Assembly: GCF_006094695.1 (NCBI RefSeq)
Contig: NZ_CP035103.1
Coordinates: forward strand, 1,178,001 to 1,242,000
DNA: 64,000 nucleotides
Direction of reading: 5' to 3'
Origin: Kocuria rosea
Lineage (GTDB): Bacteria > Actinomycetota > Actinomycetes > Actinomycetales > Micrococcaceae
In this document: positions 8,957 through 17,161 of the stretch, one piece after another
Layout: every line of letters starts with the position of its first letter
Position numbering within the stretch: the first letter of the stretch is position 1
The notes under the pieces: generated by a model
What the model was told of the DNA's origin: nothing
Databases searched by the model: none
Seen by the model: the letters and a program-made list of their open reading frames with translations, nothing else
Program-made: the position numbers and the translations under genes

Positions 8957-10894
8957 ATGACGCGTCCTGCCCACGCCCGTCCGAACGGCCACGCCGGCGA
9001 CCCGGAGGCGCTCCGTGACGACGTCCTCCTCGACGCCGCCCACTCCGGGGACGCCGACGCCTTCGGGGTGCTGCGGGAGCGGTACCACGGCACGGCCCTC
9101 GCCGTGGCGCGGTCGCGGACCGGCAGCACGGAGGAGGCGGAGGGCGTCGCCGCGGCGGCTCTCGGACGGATCGAGCAGATCGTCGGCGAGGGCGGCGGCC
9201 CCCGCGCCTTCCTCGGTGCCTTCGTCGTGTGGATGGTCGGGCGGGAGGCCGACGGCGGCACGCGGCCGGTCGCGCTGCCGGACGATCCCGCCGACCCCGC
9301 GTCCCTGGTCCGGGTCTTCAGCGGCCTGCCCGCCGAGTGGCAGGGCTTCCTCTGGCGCACCGAGGTGCTGGGCCAGAGCGCCCGCCGTGCCTCGGCGGCG
9401 CTGGGGCTCGGCGCGGTCGCGGCCGCCGGTCTGCACCGTGACATGGTCCGGGGTCTCCGCGGGCTCTACGGCCAGGCCGCGGCGGACCGGGCGGCGGGAC
9501 CGGACTGCGCGGAGTTCTCCGCCGAGCTGCCCCACTTCGTCCGGGGCACCCGCGGGCAGCGGAGCCGACGGGACGTCAAGGCGCACCTGGACGGGTGTGC
9601 CCGCTGCACCGCCGAGTACCTGGGCCGACAGGACATCGGGACGGGCCTGCGCACGTGGACGCTGCCCGTCCTGGCCGGCCTGCCGCTGTGGGGCACCGAG
9701 TCCCTCGAGCTCACCAACCTCATCGCCGCCGCCGGTGCGGGGACCGGCGCGGCCGCCGGAGCAGGGGCCGCAACGGGCGCCGCCGCGGCCGGTGCGCCCG
9801 CAGGGGTCGCCGCCGTCGGCGCGGGGGCCTCCCGTGCCCGTCCGGAGGACGCGCCGGGAACCTCGCCGTGGTCGAGCCGCAGGACGAAGGTCCTCCTGGG
9901 CGCAGGGGCCCTGGCGACCGCCGTGGCGGTCGCCGCGGTGGGCGTGTCCGGCGGGGGCGACCCGGTCCCGGCCGCCGACAGCCTCGCCGCCGAGCGGGCG
10001 CCGCGCACCGCCGAGGACCTGGAGAAGCCGCGCGCGGACGGTCCTGCGGCCGGAGCGGAGCAGGACGACGACGAGTCCGGTGCCGGGGCCTCCGCGGCGG
10101 AGCGCGACGGGAGCCCGTCCGGGTCGGCCGAGGCCGCGGCCGGGCAGACGCCGGGCGACGCCCCGGCCGGCGCGACCCAGGACGGTGCTGGGCCGGAGGC
10201 CGCGGCCCTCGTGGCCGACGCCGACCGCAGCGATGACGACCTGGCCGGTGACGCTGTGGCCGGTGCCGGCCGCAGCGGTGACGACGCGGGCGCTGCGGCG
10301 GCCGCCGGCGGCGTGCCGGGACCGTCCGGGGACGGGGGTGCCACCCCGCCGCGGTCCGGTGCGGAGCGGCCGGCGTCCGTGCCGGGCGGGGACCGTGCCC
10401 CGGAGACCGGGACGCCCGGCGCGGCGTCGGGCGATGGAGCCGGAGCTGCCCGGGACGCGTCGTCCGGGGACGCGCCGACGAGCGCGCCGCCGGCCCGCAG
10501 GGCCGACGACCCCGCGACCGCTCCCACACCGGCACGGGAGGCGGGCACCCCCTCGCCCGTCCCGTCGGTGCTGACCCCGCAGCCGGTCGTGGACGCGAGC
10601 CCCGCGCCGTTCAAGGCGCCGGCGCCCCCGGCCCGGACGGCCGGACCGCCGAGCGACCGCACGGGCTCGGACGCCGCTCCCGGACGCCGGCACGGGCAGC
10701 AGGGGGCCGGCGCCCCCGGGGTGCGGTACGCCGAGCGCGGGCCCCGGCACCGCGGGACGAGCTGGGACGAGGACGGGTCCCGCGAGCGGAAGCACTCGGG
10801 GCGCCACGGCCGCGAGCACCAGCGGGGGTCGGACGGGGCGCCCGGCCGCTCCGGCGGTCACGCCGACCAGGGGGAGGGCCGCCCCCACCGCTGA
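8957..10894 (+). CDS. Sigma-factor-like / zinc anti-sigma fusion with one membrane helix and long secreted tail (paralogue 1)
   Basis: 645 residues. Residues about 15-95 resemble ECF sigma region 2 (ADAFGVLRERYHGTALAVAR), and about 115-170 resemble region 4 (LPAEWQGFLWRTEVLGQSARRAS). A ZAS/zf-HC2 anti-sigma motif follows, with Cys near 183 and HLDGCARC at about 209-216. One membrane helix (KVLLGAGALATAVAVAAVGV) spans about 310-331. The remaining 310 residues are Ala/Gly/Pro/Asp-rich and would be outside the cell. ECF families with fused anti-sigma domains are known in actinobacteria. Region 2 is degenerate where canonical factors have the DVVQDTF-like helix. The start was chosen for the GGAG ribosome site 7 bases upstream. 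The next gene is a paralogue. Confidence 0.75.
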   Translation: MTRPAHARPNGHAGDPEALRDDVLLDAAHSGDADAFGVLRERYHGTALAVARSRTGSTEEAEGVAAAALGRIEQIVGEGGGPRAFLGAFVVWMVGREADGGTRPVALPDDPADPASLVRVFSGLPAEWQGFLWRTEVLGQSARRASAALGLGAVAAAGLHRDMVRGLRGLYGQAAADRAAGPDCAEFSAELPHFVRGTRGQRSRRDVKAHLDGCARCTAEYLGRQDIGTGLRTWTLPVLAGLPLWGTESLELTNLIAAAGAGTGAAAGAGAATGAAAAGAPAGVAAVGAGASRARPEDAPGTSPWSSRRTKVLLGAGALATAVAVAAVGVSGGGDPVPAADSLAAERAPRTAEDLEKPRADGPAAGAEQDDDESGAGASAAERDGSPSGSAEAAAGQTPGDAPAGATQDGAGPEAAALVADADRSDDDLAGDAVAGAGRSGDDAGAAAAAGGVPGPSGDGGATPPRSGAERPASVPGGDRAPETGTPGAASGDGAGAARDASSGDAPTSAPPARRADDPATAPTPAREAGTPSPVPSVLTPQPVVDASPAPFKAPAPPARTAGPPSDRTGSDAAPGRRHGQQGAGAPGVRYAERGPRHRGTSWDEDGSRERKHSGRHGREHQRGSDGAPGRSGGHADQGEGRPHR

Positions 10895-11183
10895 GGGCCC
10901 AGCCCCGCCCGCCTCTCCCGGAGGCCTGGCGTCACCCGGCGACCCCGCGGCTCCCGGCGGCACTGTGTTACGAACGGGAACGGCTCGTGACAGGAGCGGC
11001 GTGCCGCCCTCCACCGGGGCGCTCTACCATGGGCTCGGGGGACCGGGGGGTCCACAGTGCTGGAACCGCGCGCCGTCGGCGTGCGCCGTCATCGTCTTCG
11101 CCGGGGGCACGGCCCTGCGGCACCGCTCCCGGGTCGCCCGCACCGCAAGGTGACCGAGCGTTCCCGAGACCGACGGAGACCCC

Positions 11184-12920
11184 ATGACGCGCACGACCGA
11201 GCCGCTCGCCCAGGGGCGCACCCCGCGCACCGACGAGGAGCTGCTCGCCGCGGTGCGGGCGCAGCAGCCCGACGCCTTCCCGGACCTGCGGGACCGGCAC
11301 TGGCACACCGCCGTGGTCGTGGCCCGGCTCCACACGCCGAGCCGCCAGGACGCGGAGCAGCTGGCGGGCACGGCCTTCGACCAGGTCCTCGCGGAGCTCG
11401 GCGAGGAGACGCAGGACGAGGACGGGCCGGGGGTCTTCCTGCGGGCACGGCTGGTCGCCGTCGTGGGCCGGGCCGGCGTGGAGCGGGCGAGCGCGGCCGG
11501 GACGGTCACCGGCATCTATCTCGGTCTCCCCGCGTCGTGGCAGGCCGTGCTGTGGCACCTGGAGGTCGAGGCCCTCGGGCTCGAGCGGACGGCCGCGGTG
11601 CTCGGGCTGAGCCCCGCCGCCACCACCGCGCTGCACCTCGAGGCGCGCGCCGGGCTGCGGGCCGCCTACCGCCGGGCCAGGCAGGACCTGCCGACCCTCG
11701 CCGGGTGCGCGGACTGCGCGGCCGACCTCGGCGCCTTCGCCGACGGCGGCCTGTCCGCCGAGCGGACGCAGGCCGTGCAGGACCACCTCGACGAGTGCCC
11801 GCGCTGCACCGCCGACCACCTGTACCTGCAGGACACCGAAGCAGGCCTGCGCGGCTGGCTGCTGCCCGTGCTCGCCGGGGTGCCGCTGTGGGACGTCCGG
11901 ACCGACGAGCTCGTGGAGCTGGTCCGGGCCGCGGGACGGATGAGCGCCGGGCGACTCGGCGCGGCCCCGGGCACCGACGTGGCCGGCGGGGCCCTCGCCG
12001 CCGTCCACGTCACCCGGCGGGGCCGGAAGGTGCTGCTCGGCGCCGGGGCCCTGGCGGCCGCGGCGGCGCTGGCCGGGATCGTCGTGACCGGCTCCGGCGG
12101 TCCCGGCGACGGGACGACACAGGCCACGGGGCGCCTCGGCGGCTCCGGCGCGACGGGCCCCTCCGCGCCGGAGGCCTCCGCACCCGCGGCCTCCGCCGGG
12201 GACGACGGCGCGGCCACCATGGCCCGCGGCGCCGGTGCAGCGGTGCCCGGTGGTGCCGGCGGGGTGCTGTCGCTGCCGACCTCCGAGCCGTCCCCCGGCC
12301 CCCTGACCGAGGCCGCGGCCGAGGCACGGACCGCCGGGGCGGGCGGCGGAACGATCACCACCGCGGCCACGACGGACGGACCGGCCGCCGGCTCACGGGA
12401 GGCCGCCGCCGATGCCGGCGCGTCGACCGGGCGTCGCACCGAGGCGGCCCCCTCCACCCGGGGGAGCGTCCAGGACGACGGCCGAGCGCCCCGGCCCGCG
12501 GCGGCGGGTGGACGGCCCTCGGACAGCGGCACCCCCGGCGGCTCCTCGGCGGCCGGCGGCGGCACTCCTGCGCCGCTGCCCGCGGCCGACGACGACGGCA
12601 GCCCGGCCGGGGAGGCCCCTGTCGAGCAACCCCCGGCCGCCGGGCCGACCGAGCCCAGGACGCCGGTGACCGAGAGCCCGGGCACCGAGCCACCCGCGGA
12701 GGAGGTCCCGGCCCCGGAGACCCCGGGCGCGGAACAGCCCCCGGCAGAGTCCCCGGCTCCGGAGGCCCCCGAGGCCCCGGCGTCAGAGCCCCCGGCAACG
12801 GCGCCCGCGGCAACGGTGCCTCCGGCCGAGGAGCTCCCGTCGACCGGAGCAACCGAGCCGGGGAACCCGTCCCCGGAGCCCGGTGCCGGCGGTGCCACTC
12901 CTCCCACCCCCGGCGGGTGA
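11184..12920 (+). CDS. Sigma-factor-like / zinc anti-sigma fusion with one membrane helix and long secreted tail (paralogue 2)
   Basis: 578 residues, same plan as the gene before it. Region 2-like residues about 18-80 (AVRAQQPDAFPDLRDRHWH), region 4-like about 112-165 (LPASWQAVLWHLEVEALGLERTAAVLGLS), a ZAS motif with CADC near 173 and HLDECPRC at about 200-207, then a membrane helix (KVLLGAGALAAAAALAGIVV) at about 281-302. The tail is Pro/Glu/Ala/Thr-rich, with many PAPE/TPE units near the C-terminus. The membrane helix is nearly identical to that of the first paralogue, while the tails have diverged, which points to tandem duplication. Whether the sigma part still binds core polymerase is unknown. 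A GGAG site lies 7 bases before the ATG. Confidence 0.75.
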   Translation: MTRTTEPLAQGRTPRTDEELLAAVRAQQPDAFPDLRDRHWHTAVVVARLHTPSRQDAEQLAGTAFDQVLAELGEETQDEDGPGVFLRARLVAVVGRAGVERASAAGTVTGIYLGLPASWQAVLWHLEVEALGLERTAAVLGLSPAATTALHLEARAGLRAAYRRARQDLPTLAGCADCAADLGAFADGGLSAERTQAVQDHLDECPRCTADHLYLQDTEAGLRGWLLPVLAGVPLWDVRTDELVELVRAAGRMSAGRLGAAPGTDVAGGALAAVHVTRRGRKVLLGAGALAAAAALAGIVVTGSGGPGDGTTQATGRLGGSGATGPSAPEASAPAASAGDDGAATMARGAGAAVPGGAGGVLSLPTSEPSPGPLTEAAAEARTAGAGGGTITTAATTDGPAAGSREAAADAGASTGRRTEAAPSTRGSVQDDGRAPRPAAAGGRPSDSGTPGGSSAAGGGTPAPLPAADDDGSPAGEAPVEQPPAAGPTEPRTPVTESPGTEPPAEEVPAPETPGAEQPPAESPAPEAPEAPASEPPATAPAATVPPAEELPSTGATEPGNPSPEPGAGGATPPTPGG

Positions 12921-13070
12921 CCGCGGCGATCCCTCCGGCACCGGGCGACGAGCACGCCCGGCGCCGGCTGGGAGATCCCTGGGCGTCGCCCGGCCCGGGA
13001 AGACCGGCACCGCCGGCGCCGTTGTGCCCAACGGAAGACCCCCGTTCCCGATGAAGGAGCCGCACCCGCG

Positions 13071-13955
13071 ATGCACAGCCACAACAACGGGCTCAAGACC
13101 GTCCTGCTGCTCGGCGGCCTGTGGGCGGTGCTGCTGGCCATCGGGTGGGTCGTGGCGAGCGGGACGGGCAGCAGCGTCTTCATCTGGGTCTTCGCGCTGA
13201 TCGGCCTGGCGTCCACGGCGTACAGCTACTGGAACAGCGACAAGCTCGCCCTGCGCTCCATGCGCGCCATCCCGATCACGGAGCAGCAGGCGCCGGGCTA
13301 CTACCGCATCGTGCGGGAGCTGTCGCAGCGGGCGAACCAGCCGATGCCCCGTCTGTTCATCGCCCCGACGATGAGCCCCAACGCCTTCGCCACCGGGCGG
13401 AACCCGGAGAACTCGGCGGTGTGCGTGACCGAGGGCATCCTCCAGCTGCTCGACGAGCGCGAGCTGCGGGGCGTGCTGGGCCACGAGCTGATGCACGTCT
13501 ACAACCGGGACATCCTCACGTCCTCGATCGCCGCGGCCGTGGCCGGCATCATCACCTCGGCCGCGCAGTTCCTCCAGTTCTCGGCCATCTTCGGCGGGGG
13601 GCGGGGCGGTGACCGCGGCAACCCTCTCGTGGGGCTGCTCCTGGCCTTACTGGCGCCGCTCGCCGCGACCGTCATCCAGCTCGCGGTCTCCCGCACCCGC
13701 GAGTACGACGCCGACGAGGACGGCGCGCAGCTCACGGGCGATCCGCTCGCGCTGGCCTCCGCCCTGCGCAAGATCGAGATGGGCACGAATGCCCGGCCGC
13801 TGAACCCCGCCGACCAGAAGCTCGTCAACACCTCGCACCTGATGATCGCCAACCCGTTCCGCGGCGGCGGCGCCTCCAGCCTGTTCCGGACCCATCCGCC
13901 GACCGCGGACCGCGTGGCCCGGCTCGAGGGCATGGCGGGGATCGGCCGCCGCTGA
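13071..13955 (+). CDS. htpX: HtpX-like zinc metalloprotease (M48B)
   Basis: 294 residues. Membrane-bound M48 peptidase involved in turnover of damaged membrane proteins. The catalytic zinc motif is HELMH (residues 138-142), and the third ligand lies in [10 protein letters not shown] after the second pair of helices. Two N-terminal helices (about 10-50) and two central ones (about 150-205) match the HtpX topology, and the length is typical. Codon 193 is TTA (13647-13649), very rare in a genome of this GC content. The gene follows the second sigma/anti-sigma fusion by 150 bases and ends in a strong hairpin. Confidence 0.94.
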   Translation: MHSHNNGLKTVLLLGGLWAVLLAIGWVVASGTGSSVFIWVFALIGLASTAYSYWNSDKLALRSMRAIPITEQQAPGYYRIVRELSQRANQPMPRLFIAPTMSPNAFATGRNPENSAVCVTEGILQLLDERELRGVLGHELMHVYNRDILTSSIAAAVAGIITSAAQFLQFSAIFGGGRGGDRGNPLVGLLLALLAPLAATVIQLAVSRTREYDADEDGAQLTGDPLALASALRKIEMGTNARPLNPADQKLVNTSHLMIANPFRGGGASSLFRTHPPTADRVARLEGMAGIGRR

Positions 13956-13968
13956 GCCCGCCCGCCGA

Positions 13969-14014
13969 CGACGACGGAGCCGCCCACCTCGCGAGGTGGG
14001 CGGCTCCGTCGTCG
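13969..14014. terminator. Perfect 23-bp palindromic hairpin between convergent htpX and yajQ
   Basis: Arms 13969-13991 and 13992-14014 are exact complements about the centre TCG|CGA. It sits 14 bases after the htpX stop and 39 bases from the yajQ stop, so it can act in both directions. Confidence 0.85.
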
Positions 14015-14052
14015 CACGGGGGGAGCGGCGCGAGCCGCGCCGCGGGACGAGC

Positions 14053-14544
14053 TCAGCGGTAGTTGATGAACTGCAGGTCCACCTCGAGATCCGAGCCCTT
14101 GAGCAGCGTGATGACGTCCTGGAGGTCGTCGCGGGACTTCGACGACACCCGCAGCTCGTCGCCCTGGATGGTGGCCTTCACGCCCTTGGGGCCCTCGTCG
14201 CGGATGAGCTTGGTGATCTTCTTCGCCTGGTCCTGGGCGATGCCCTCCTTCACGGAGGCCTCGATCCGGTACTCCTTGCCGGAGGCGAAGGGCTCCCCGG
14301 CGTCGAGGGACTTCAGGGAGATGCCGCGCTTGACCAGCTTCGACTGGAAGACGTCGAGGACGGCGTTGACGCGCTCCTCGGAGTTCGCCTTCATGAGGAT
14401 CTTCTCGCCGGAGAAGTCGATCTCGGCGCCCACGCCCTTGAAGTCGTAGCGCTGCGCGATCTCCTTCTGGGCCTGGTTCAGGGCGTTGGACACCTCCTGC
14501 TTGTCGACCTTGCTGACGACGTCGAACGAGGAATCGCTGGCCAT
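14053..14544 (-). CDS. yajQ: YajQ-family nucleotide-binding protein
   Basis: 163 residues from ATG at 14544, with GGAGG 6 bases upstream. The sequence opens [20 protein letters not shown] and ends [12 protein letters not shown], both hallmarks of the YajQ/UPF0234 family of two ferredoxin-like domains. Family members bind nucleotides, RNA or cyclic di-GMP; a Xanthomonas homologue is a c-di-GMP effector. No cyclic-di-GMP enzyme is present in the window, so the ligand here is open. An upstream extension of the frame to 15159 is a shadow over the neighbouring gene. Confidence 0.95.
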   Translation of the reverse strand: MASDSSFDVVSKVDKQEVSNALNQAQKEIAQRYDFKGVGAEIDFSGEKILMKANSEERVNAVLDVFQSKLVKRGISLKSLDAGEPFASGKEYRIEASVKEGIAQDQAKKITKLIRDEGPKGVKATIQGDELRVSSKSRDDLQDVITLLKGSDLEVDLQFINYR

Positions 14545-14682
14545 GCTGCCTCCTGGGCTGGGACGGTGGACGGGCGGCGTGCGGCCCGCAGGACTGTGTC
14601 CCAGCCTACCGGGGAGGGCCCCGTCACCGTTTCGTGACCTGCGCCCAAGGATCCGCCCAGGTCGGTCTCCCAGGATGGCGGC

Positions 14683-15003
14683 ATGAGCACATCCGAGGGT
14701 CACGACGACGTGACGCCCGGCCCGGGGCGGACCCGGCGCGGAAGCGCCGTGGCGGCCACCGCGCTGGCGGCGGTCCTGCTGATGGGCATCGGGCTGGGAC
14801 CGGCGGCCGCGACCGCCGACGGGACGGCGCCGCCTGCCCGACCGGGCACGGGGGCCTCGGCCACCGAACGGCTCGACCCCCAGGCGGCGCAGCGGCTGAT
14901 CGGCGTCGCCGAGGACCTCGCGGACGCCGTGACCCACGGCGAGATCACCGCGGAGCAGGCGGAGAAGTTCCTCCAGCAGGTGTGCGAGCGGCTCGCCGCC
15001 TGA
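14683..15003 (+). CDS. Small secreted protein of unknown function
   Basis: 106 residues. A basic N-region (TRRG) is followed by a hydrophobic core ([17 protein letters not shown]) and a likely signal-peptidase site after AAATA, near residue 45. The mature part is only about 60 residues, with a helical C-terminal segment ([17 protein letters not shown]...[16 protein letters not shown]) and a single Cys. I do not recognise a family. It is transcribed away from yajQ and lies just upstream of tRNA-Tyr. Confidence 0.6.
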   Translation: MSTSEGHDDVTPGPGRTRRGSAVAATALAAVLLMGIGLGPAAATADGTAPPARPGTGASATERLDPQAAQRLIGVAEDLADAVTHGEITAEQAEKFLQQVCERLAA

Positions 15004-15017
15004 GTGGTCCCCGGCAA

Positions 15018-15047
15018 TTTCGCATCGCGCCGGATCTTCTGTACTGT
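15018..15047 (+). promoter_or_regulatory. Promoter of tRNA-Tyr
   Basis: TTTCGC and TACTGT are separated by 18 bases, and the tRNA begins 62 bases after the -10. The local sequence is AT-rich compared with its surroundings. Confidence 0.55.
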
Positions 15048-15109
15048 TGAACTGCTCCCGCACGCGGGGGCGGCCACCGCCGGTCCGGAAGGGCCGGCGG
15101 GAGCACCCC

Positions 15110-15191
15110 GGCAGATTACCCGAGCGGCCAAAGGGGGCTGACTGTAAATCAGCTGGCAATGCCTACGGGGGTTCGAATCCCTCATCTGCCA
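15110..15191 (+). tRNA. tRNA-Tyr (GTA)
   Basis: Acceptor arms GGCAGAT/ATCTGCC, anticodon stem GCTGA/TCAGC around the loop CTGTAAA, and a long class II variable arm as expected for bacterial tRNA-Tyr. The T loop is TTCGAAT. The discriminator is A; CCA is not encoded. Confidence 0.96.
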
Positions 15192-15202
15192 CGAGTTCCA
15201 CC

Positions 15203-15236
15203 ACGAAGGCCCCGGTCCGCGCACCGGGGCCTTCGT
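15203..15236 (+). terminator. Terminator hairpin after tRNA-Tyr
   Basis: A 14-bp perfect stem (15203-15216 with 15223-15236) with a 6-base loop, 11 bases after the tRNA. The 3' arm ends in CTTCGTCGTC rather than a T-tract. Confidence 0.8.
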
Positions 15237-15428
15237 CGTCCCCGGTCACGGCGGGTCACCACGTCCCCCGCTGCCGGGACGCACCCGCCGACCCCGGCCG
15301 CCAGGAGAGCGCCGGGGCGGTGCCCGGGCGGGTATCGAAGGCCACCCGGGCCGCGCGGAAATCCGCACCCGAGTCCCCTAATCCGGGGACACGCCCAAGG
15401 CGCCGCCGCGCCGTTCCAGCCTTAACAA

Positions 15429-15458
15429 TTGCTAAGAACATGAATATCCTTGTAGCTT
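15429..15458 (+). promoter_or_regulatory. Promoter of the secreted sortase-substrate candidate
   Basis: TTGCTA and TAGCTT are separated by 18 bases inside the most AT-rich stretch nearby (TTAACAATTGCTAAGAACAT). Transcription from here would give a leader of about 200 bases before the ATG at 15662. Confidence 0.55.
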
Positions 15459-15470
15459 GAGGCGACAGCA

Positions 15471-15531
15471 TCATCCGGCCACGTGCCAGCACTCCCCGAG
15501 CCGGCACGTCGGGACCCCCTACTCCGGATGA
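15471..15531 (+). other. Nested inverted repeat in the leader of the secreted protein gene
   Basis: Outer arms TCATCCGG (15471-15478) and CCGGATGA (15524-15531) enclose inner arms ACGTGCC (15481-15487) and GGCACGT (15503-15509), giving a two-tier stem with a 14-base asymmetric bulge. It could stabilise the mRNA or be a regulatory fold. Confidence 0.5.
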
Positions 15532-15661
15532 CCAGCAGCACGACCGACCCCGCAGCGATCCCGCCGGCGTGCCACGCCGAGGACGCTCGGAAGGACTGTG
15601 CCGCGCGCTGGCACCCCAGGGGCAGGCCCGGGGTTCTGAACGATTGAGGAGACAGACCGAT

Positions 15662-16345
15662 ATGACTGCTGTGAAGAAGTGGGTGGCCGCGGGTTCGTCG
15701 GCTGCTGTCCTGGCCGGAGGCCTGTTCCTGGGCGCCCCCGCCGCCCACGCCGACACCTGTGTGGCCCCCGCCGCCAGCACCGCGGTGACCAACCTGGTCA
15801 CCGCCGCCGACCACCTCTACGACGCGGGCACGCACTTCAACTCCCTCGTCACCGACCAGGCGGTCCTGGGCCAGCTCCAGACCCAGCAGGCCGTGCTGGA
15901 GGACGCCATCGTGAACGACGACACCATCGGCCGGGCGCAGGCCGCCTGGACCGAGATCCTGCGCCTGCAGGAGTCCTACGCCGCCTCGAGCAGCGATCCC
16001 GCCGTGGCCGAGGCCTACGCGGCGAGCTCCGCCGCCGCGGCCAACTTCCAGACCGCCGCCGTGGACGCCCGCGCCCAGGGCGAGGTCTTCATGGAGGACG
16101 GCGCGGATCTCGTGGCGCTCTTCCAGGGCAACTGCGACGTCCTGGGCGTCGGGGGCGGCTCCGACGACTGGAGCGACTCGGACGACTGGGCCGGCACCGG
16201 CACCGACTCCGGCGTGAACCAGGGCATCAACATGCAGACCGCCGAGGAGGGCGGGCTCAGCACCGGCCTGCTGGCCGGCCTGCTGGCCGCCGGTGCGGCC
16301 GTGTCCGGGGCCGTGGCTCTCCGGGTGCGCCGCGCCCGCGCCTGA
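15662..16345 (+). CDS. Secreted, probably wall-anchored protein (sortase-substrate candidate)
   Basis: 227 residues. The signal peptide (MTAVKKWVAAGSS..., cleavage after AAHA near residue 31) leads to a helical Ala/Gln-rich domain with two Cys (DTC near 33 and GNC near 158) that could pair. A Ser/Asp/Gly linker follows, then a C-terminal sorting-type tail: INMQTAEEGG, a hydrophobic helix and the basic end RVRRARA. The pentapeptide is not LPXTG. The next gene, 86 bases away, is a sortase, so I infer that it anchors this protein. Function on the surface is unknown. A 15-bp hairpin between the two genes could keep substrate mRNA in excess over sortase mRNA. Confidence 0.7.
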   Translation: MTAVKKWVAAGSSAAVLAGGLFLGAPAAHADTCVAPAASTAVTNLVTAADHLYDAGTHFNSLVTDQAVLGQLQTQQAVLEDAIVNDDTIGRAQAAWTEILRLQESYAASSSDPAVAEAYAASSAAAANFQTAAVDARAQGEVFMEDGADLVALFQGNCDVLGVGGGSDDWSDSDDWAGTGTDSGVNQGINMQTAEEGGLSTGLLAGLLAAGAAVSGAVALRVRRARA

Positions 16346-16360
16346 TCCCGAACCGCTGAC

Positions 16361-16394
16361 CGCCCTGGTGCCGCGCTCGCGCGGCACCAGGGCG
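16361..16394 (+). terminator. 15-bp hairpin between substrate and sortase genes
   Basis: Perfect arms 16361-16375 and 16380-16394 with a 4-base loop and no T-tract. It may terminate partially, since the sortase gene has no obvious promoter of its own in the 86-base gap. Confidence 0.65.
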
Positions 16395-16431
16395 CAGCCA
16401 TTTCCCGAGCCGACCCCCGGAGGACGCCAGC

Positions 16432-17118
16432 ATGGACGCACCCGAGCAGCAGACCGCGCCGCGCCGTCGTGCGGGCACGCGCTGGGCCGCCGTCGGCGGT
16501 CTCGGCGCCGTGGCCGCCCTGTCCGCGGTCCTGCTGACCGGCCCCTGGGGCGCGGAGGACACCGGCTCCCCGGCCCCGACGGCCACCGCGCCGGTGGAGG
16601 CATCCTCGGTGATGCCTCCGAGCGCGGCGGCCACGCGGACGCCGTCCGTCGCAGCGCCCGCCGCCGACCGGCCGGCGGCGGCGGCCCCCGTGCGGCTGAC
16701 CGTCGAGGACGCCCGGTTCGACGTGACCGTCCTGCCGCTGACGCCGAGCGAGCAGGAGCTGGCCACGGAGCTGCTAATCCCGCCGGACACCCTGGACGGC
16801 TACTGGCTCACCCCGTACGGCATGCCCGGCGAGGGCTCGGAGAACACCACGTACATCACCGGCCACAGCTGGGAGGACCGGGACGCCCCGTTCAACCGGC
16901 TGAGCGATCCCGGGCTCGTGGGCAGCGAGATCGAGCTGGAGACCGGGTCCGGGACGCTGGAGTACGTGGTGGACTCGGTGGTCACCCACGACAAGAACAC
17001 CCTGAAGGACAGCGACATCTGGCGCATCGTCCCGGACCGGCTGGTCATCGTCAGCTGCTACACCGAGGACCTCTGGGGGAAGAACGTGGTGCTCACGGCG
17101 TCCCCCGCGCCGGCCTGA
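16432..17118 (+). CDS. Class F-like sortase, lacking the usual catalytic arginine
   Basis: 228 residues. One N-terminal anchor helix (about 18-38), a Pro/Ala/Thr linker, then a sortase domain. Catalytic His145 lies in TYITGHSWED and Cys209 in LVIVSCYTEDLWGKN, as in actinobacterial class E/F enzymes. Family members have an Arg on the strand after the Cys; here no Arg occurs in the 19 residues after Cys209, the nearest basic residue being the Lys in WGKN. Sortases join a cleaved sorting signal to peptidoglycan. The only plausible substrate nearby is the preceding gene. RBS GGAGG lies 8 bases before the ATG. Confidence 0.82.
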   Translation: MDAPEQQTAPRRRAGTRWAAVGGLGAVAALSAVLLTGPWGAEDTGSPAPTATAPVEASSVMPPSAAATRTPSVAAPAADRPAAAAPVRLTVEDARFDVTVLPLTPSEQELATELLIPPDTLDGYWLTPYGMPGEGSENTTYITGHSWEDRDAPFNRLSDPGLVGSEIELETGSGTLEYVVDSVVTHDKNTLKDSDIWRIVPDRLVIVSCYTEDLWGKNVVLTASPAPA

Positions 17119-17161
17119 GCCGGAGTCCCCGGCCCCGAGCTCCGGGTCCCGGCACCGGGCG

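Larger units (their letters stand above)
15237..15661. other. 425-base intergenic region with promoter and structured leader
   Basis: No convincing gene. The first 180 bases show nothing recognisable. From about 15418 there is an AT-rich island holding a promoter (15429-15458), then a structured transcribed leader of about 200 bases with a nested inverted repeat at 15471-15531, ending in TGAGGAGAC before the ATG at 15662. I compared the leader with cyclic di-AMP, cobalamin and SAM riboswitch signatures from memory and saw none. Confidence 0.6.

Noticed and set aside
9466..10662. Minus-strand 398-codon frame opposing the first fusion gene
   Set aside because: Low-complexity Ala/Ser/Pro antisense of the tail; no start or motif.
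15110..15240. Integration (att) site next to tRNA-Tyr
   Set aside because: No repeat of the tRNA 3' end and no integrase in the window.
15471..15661. Cyclic di-AMP, cobalamin or SAM riboswitch
   Set aside because: Conserved blocks of these classes are not present; only inverted repeats are seen.
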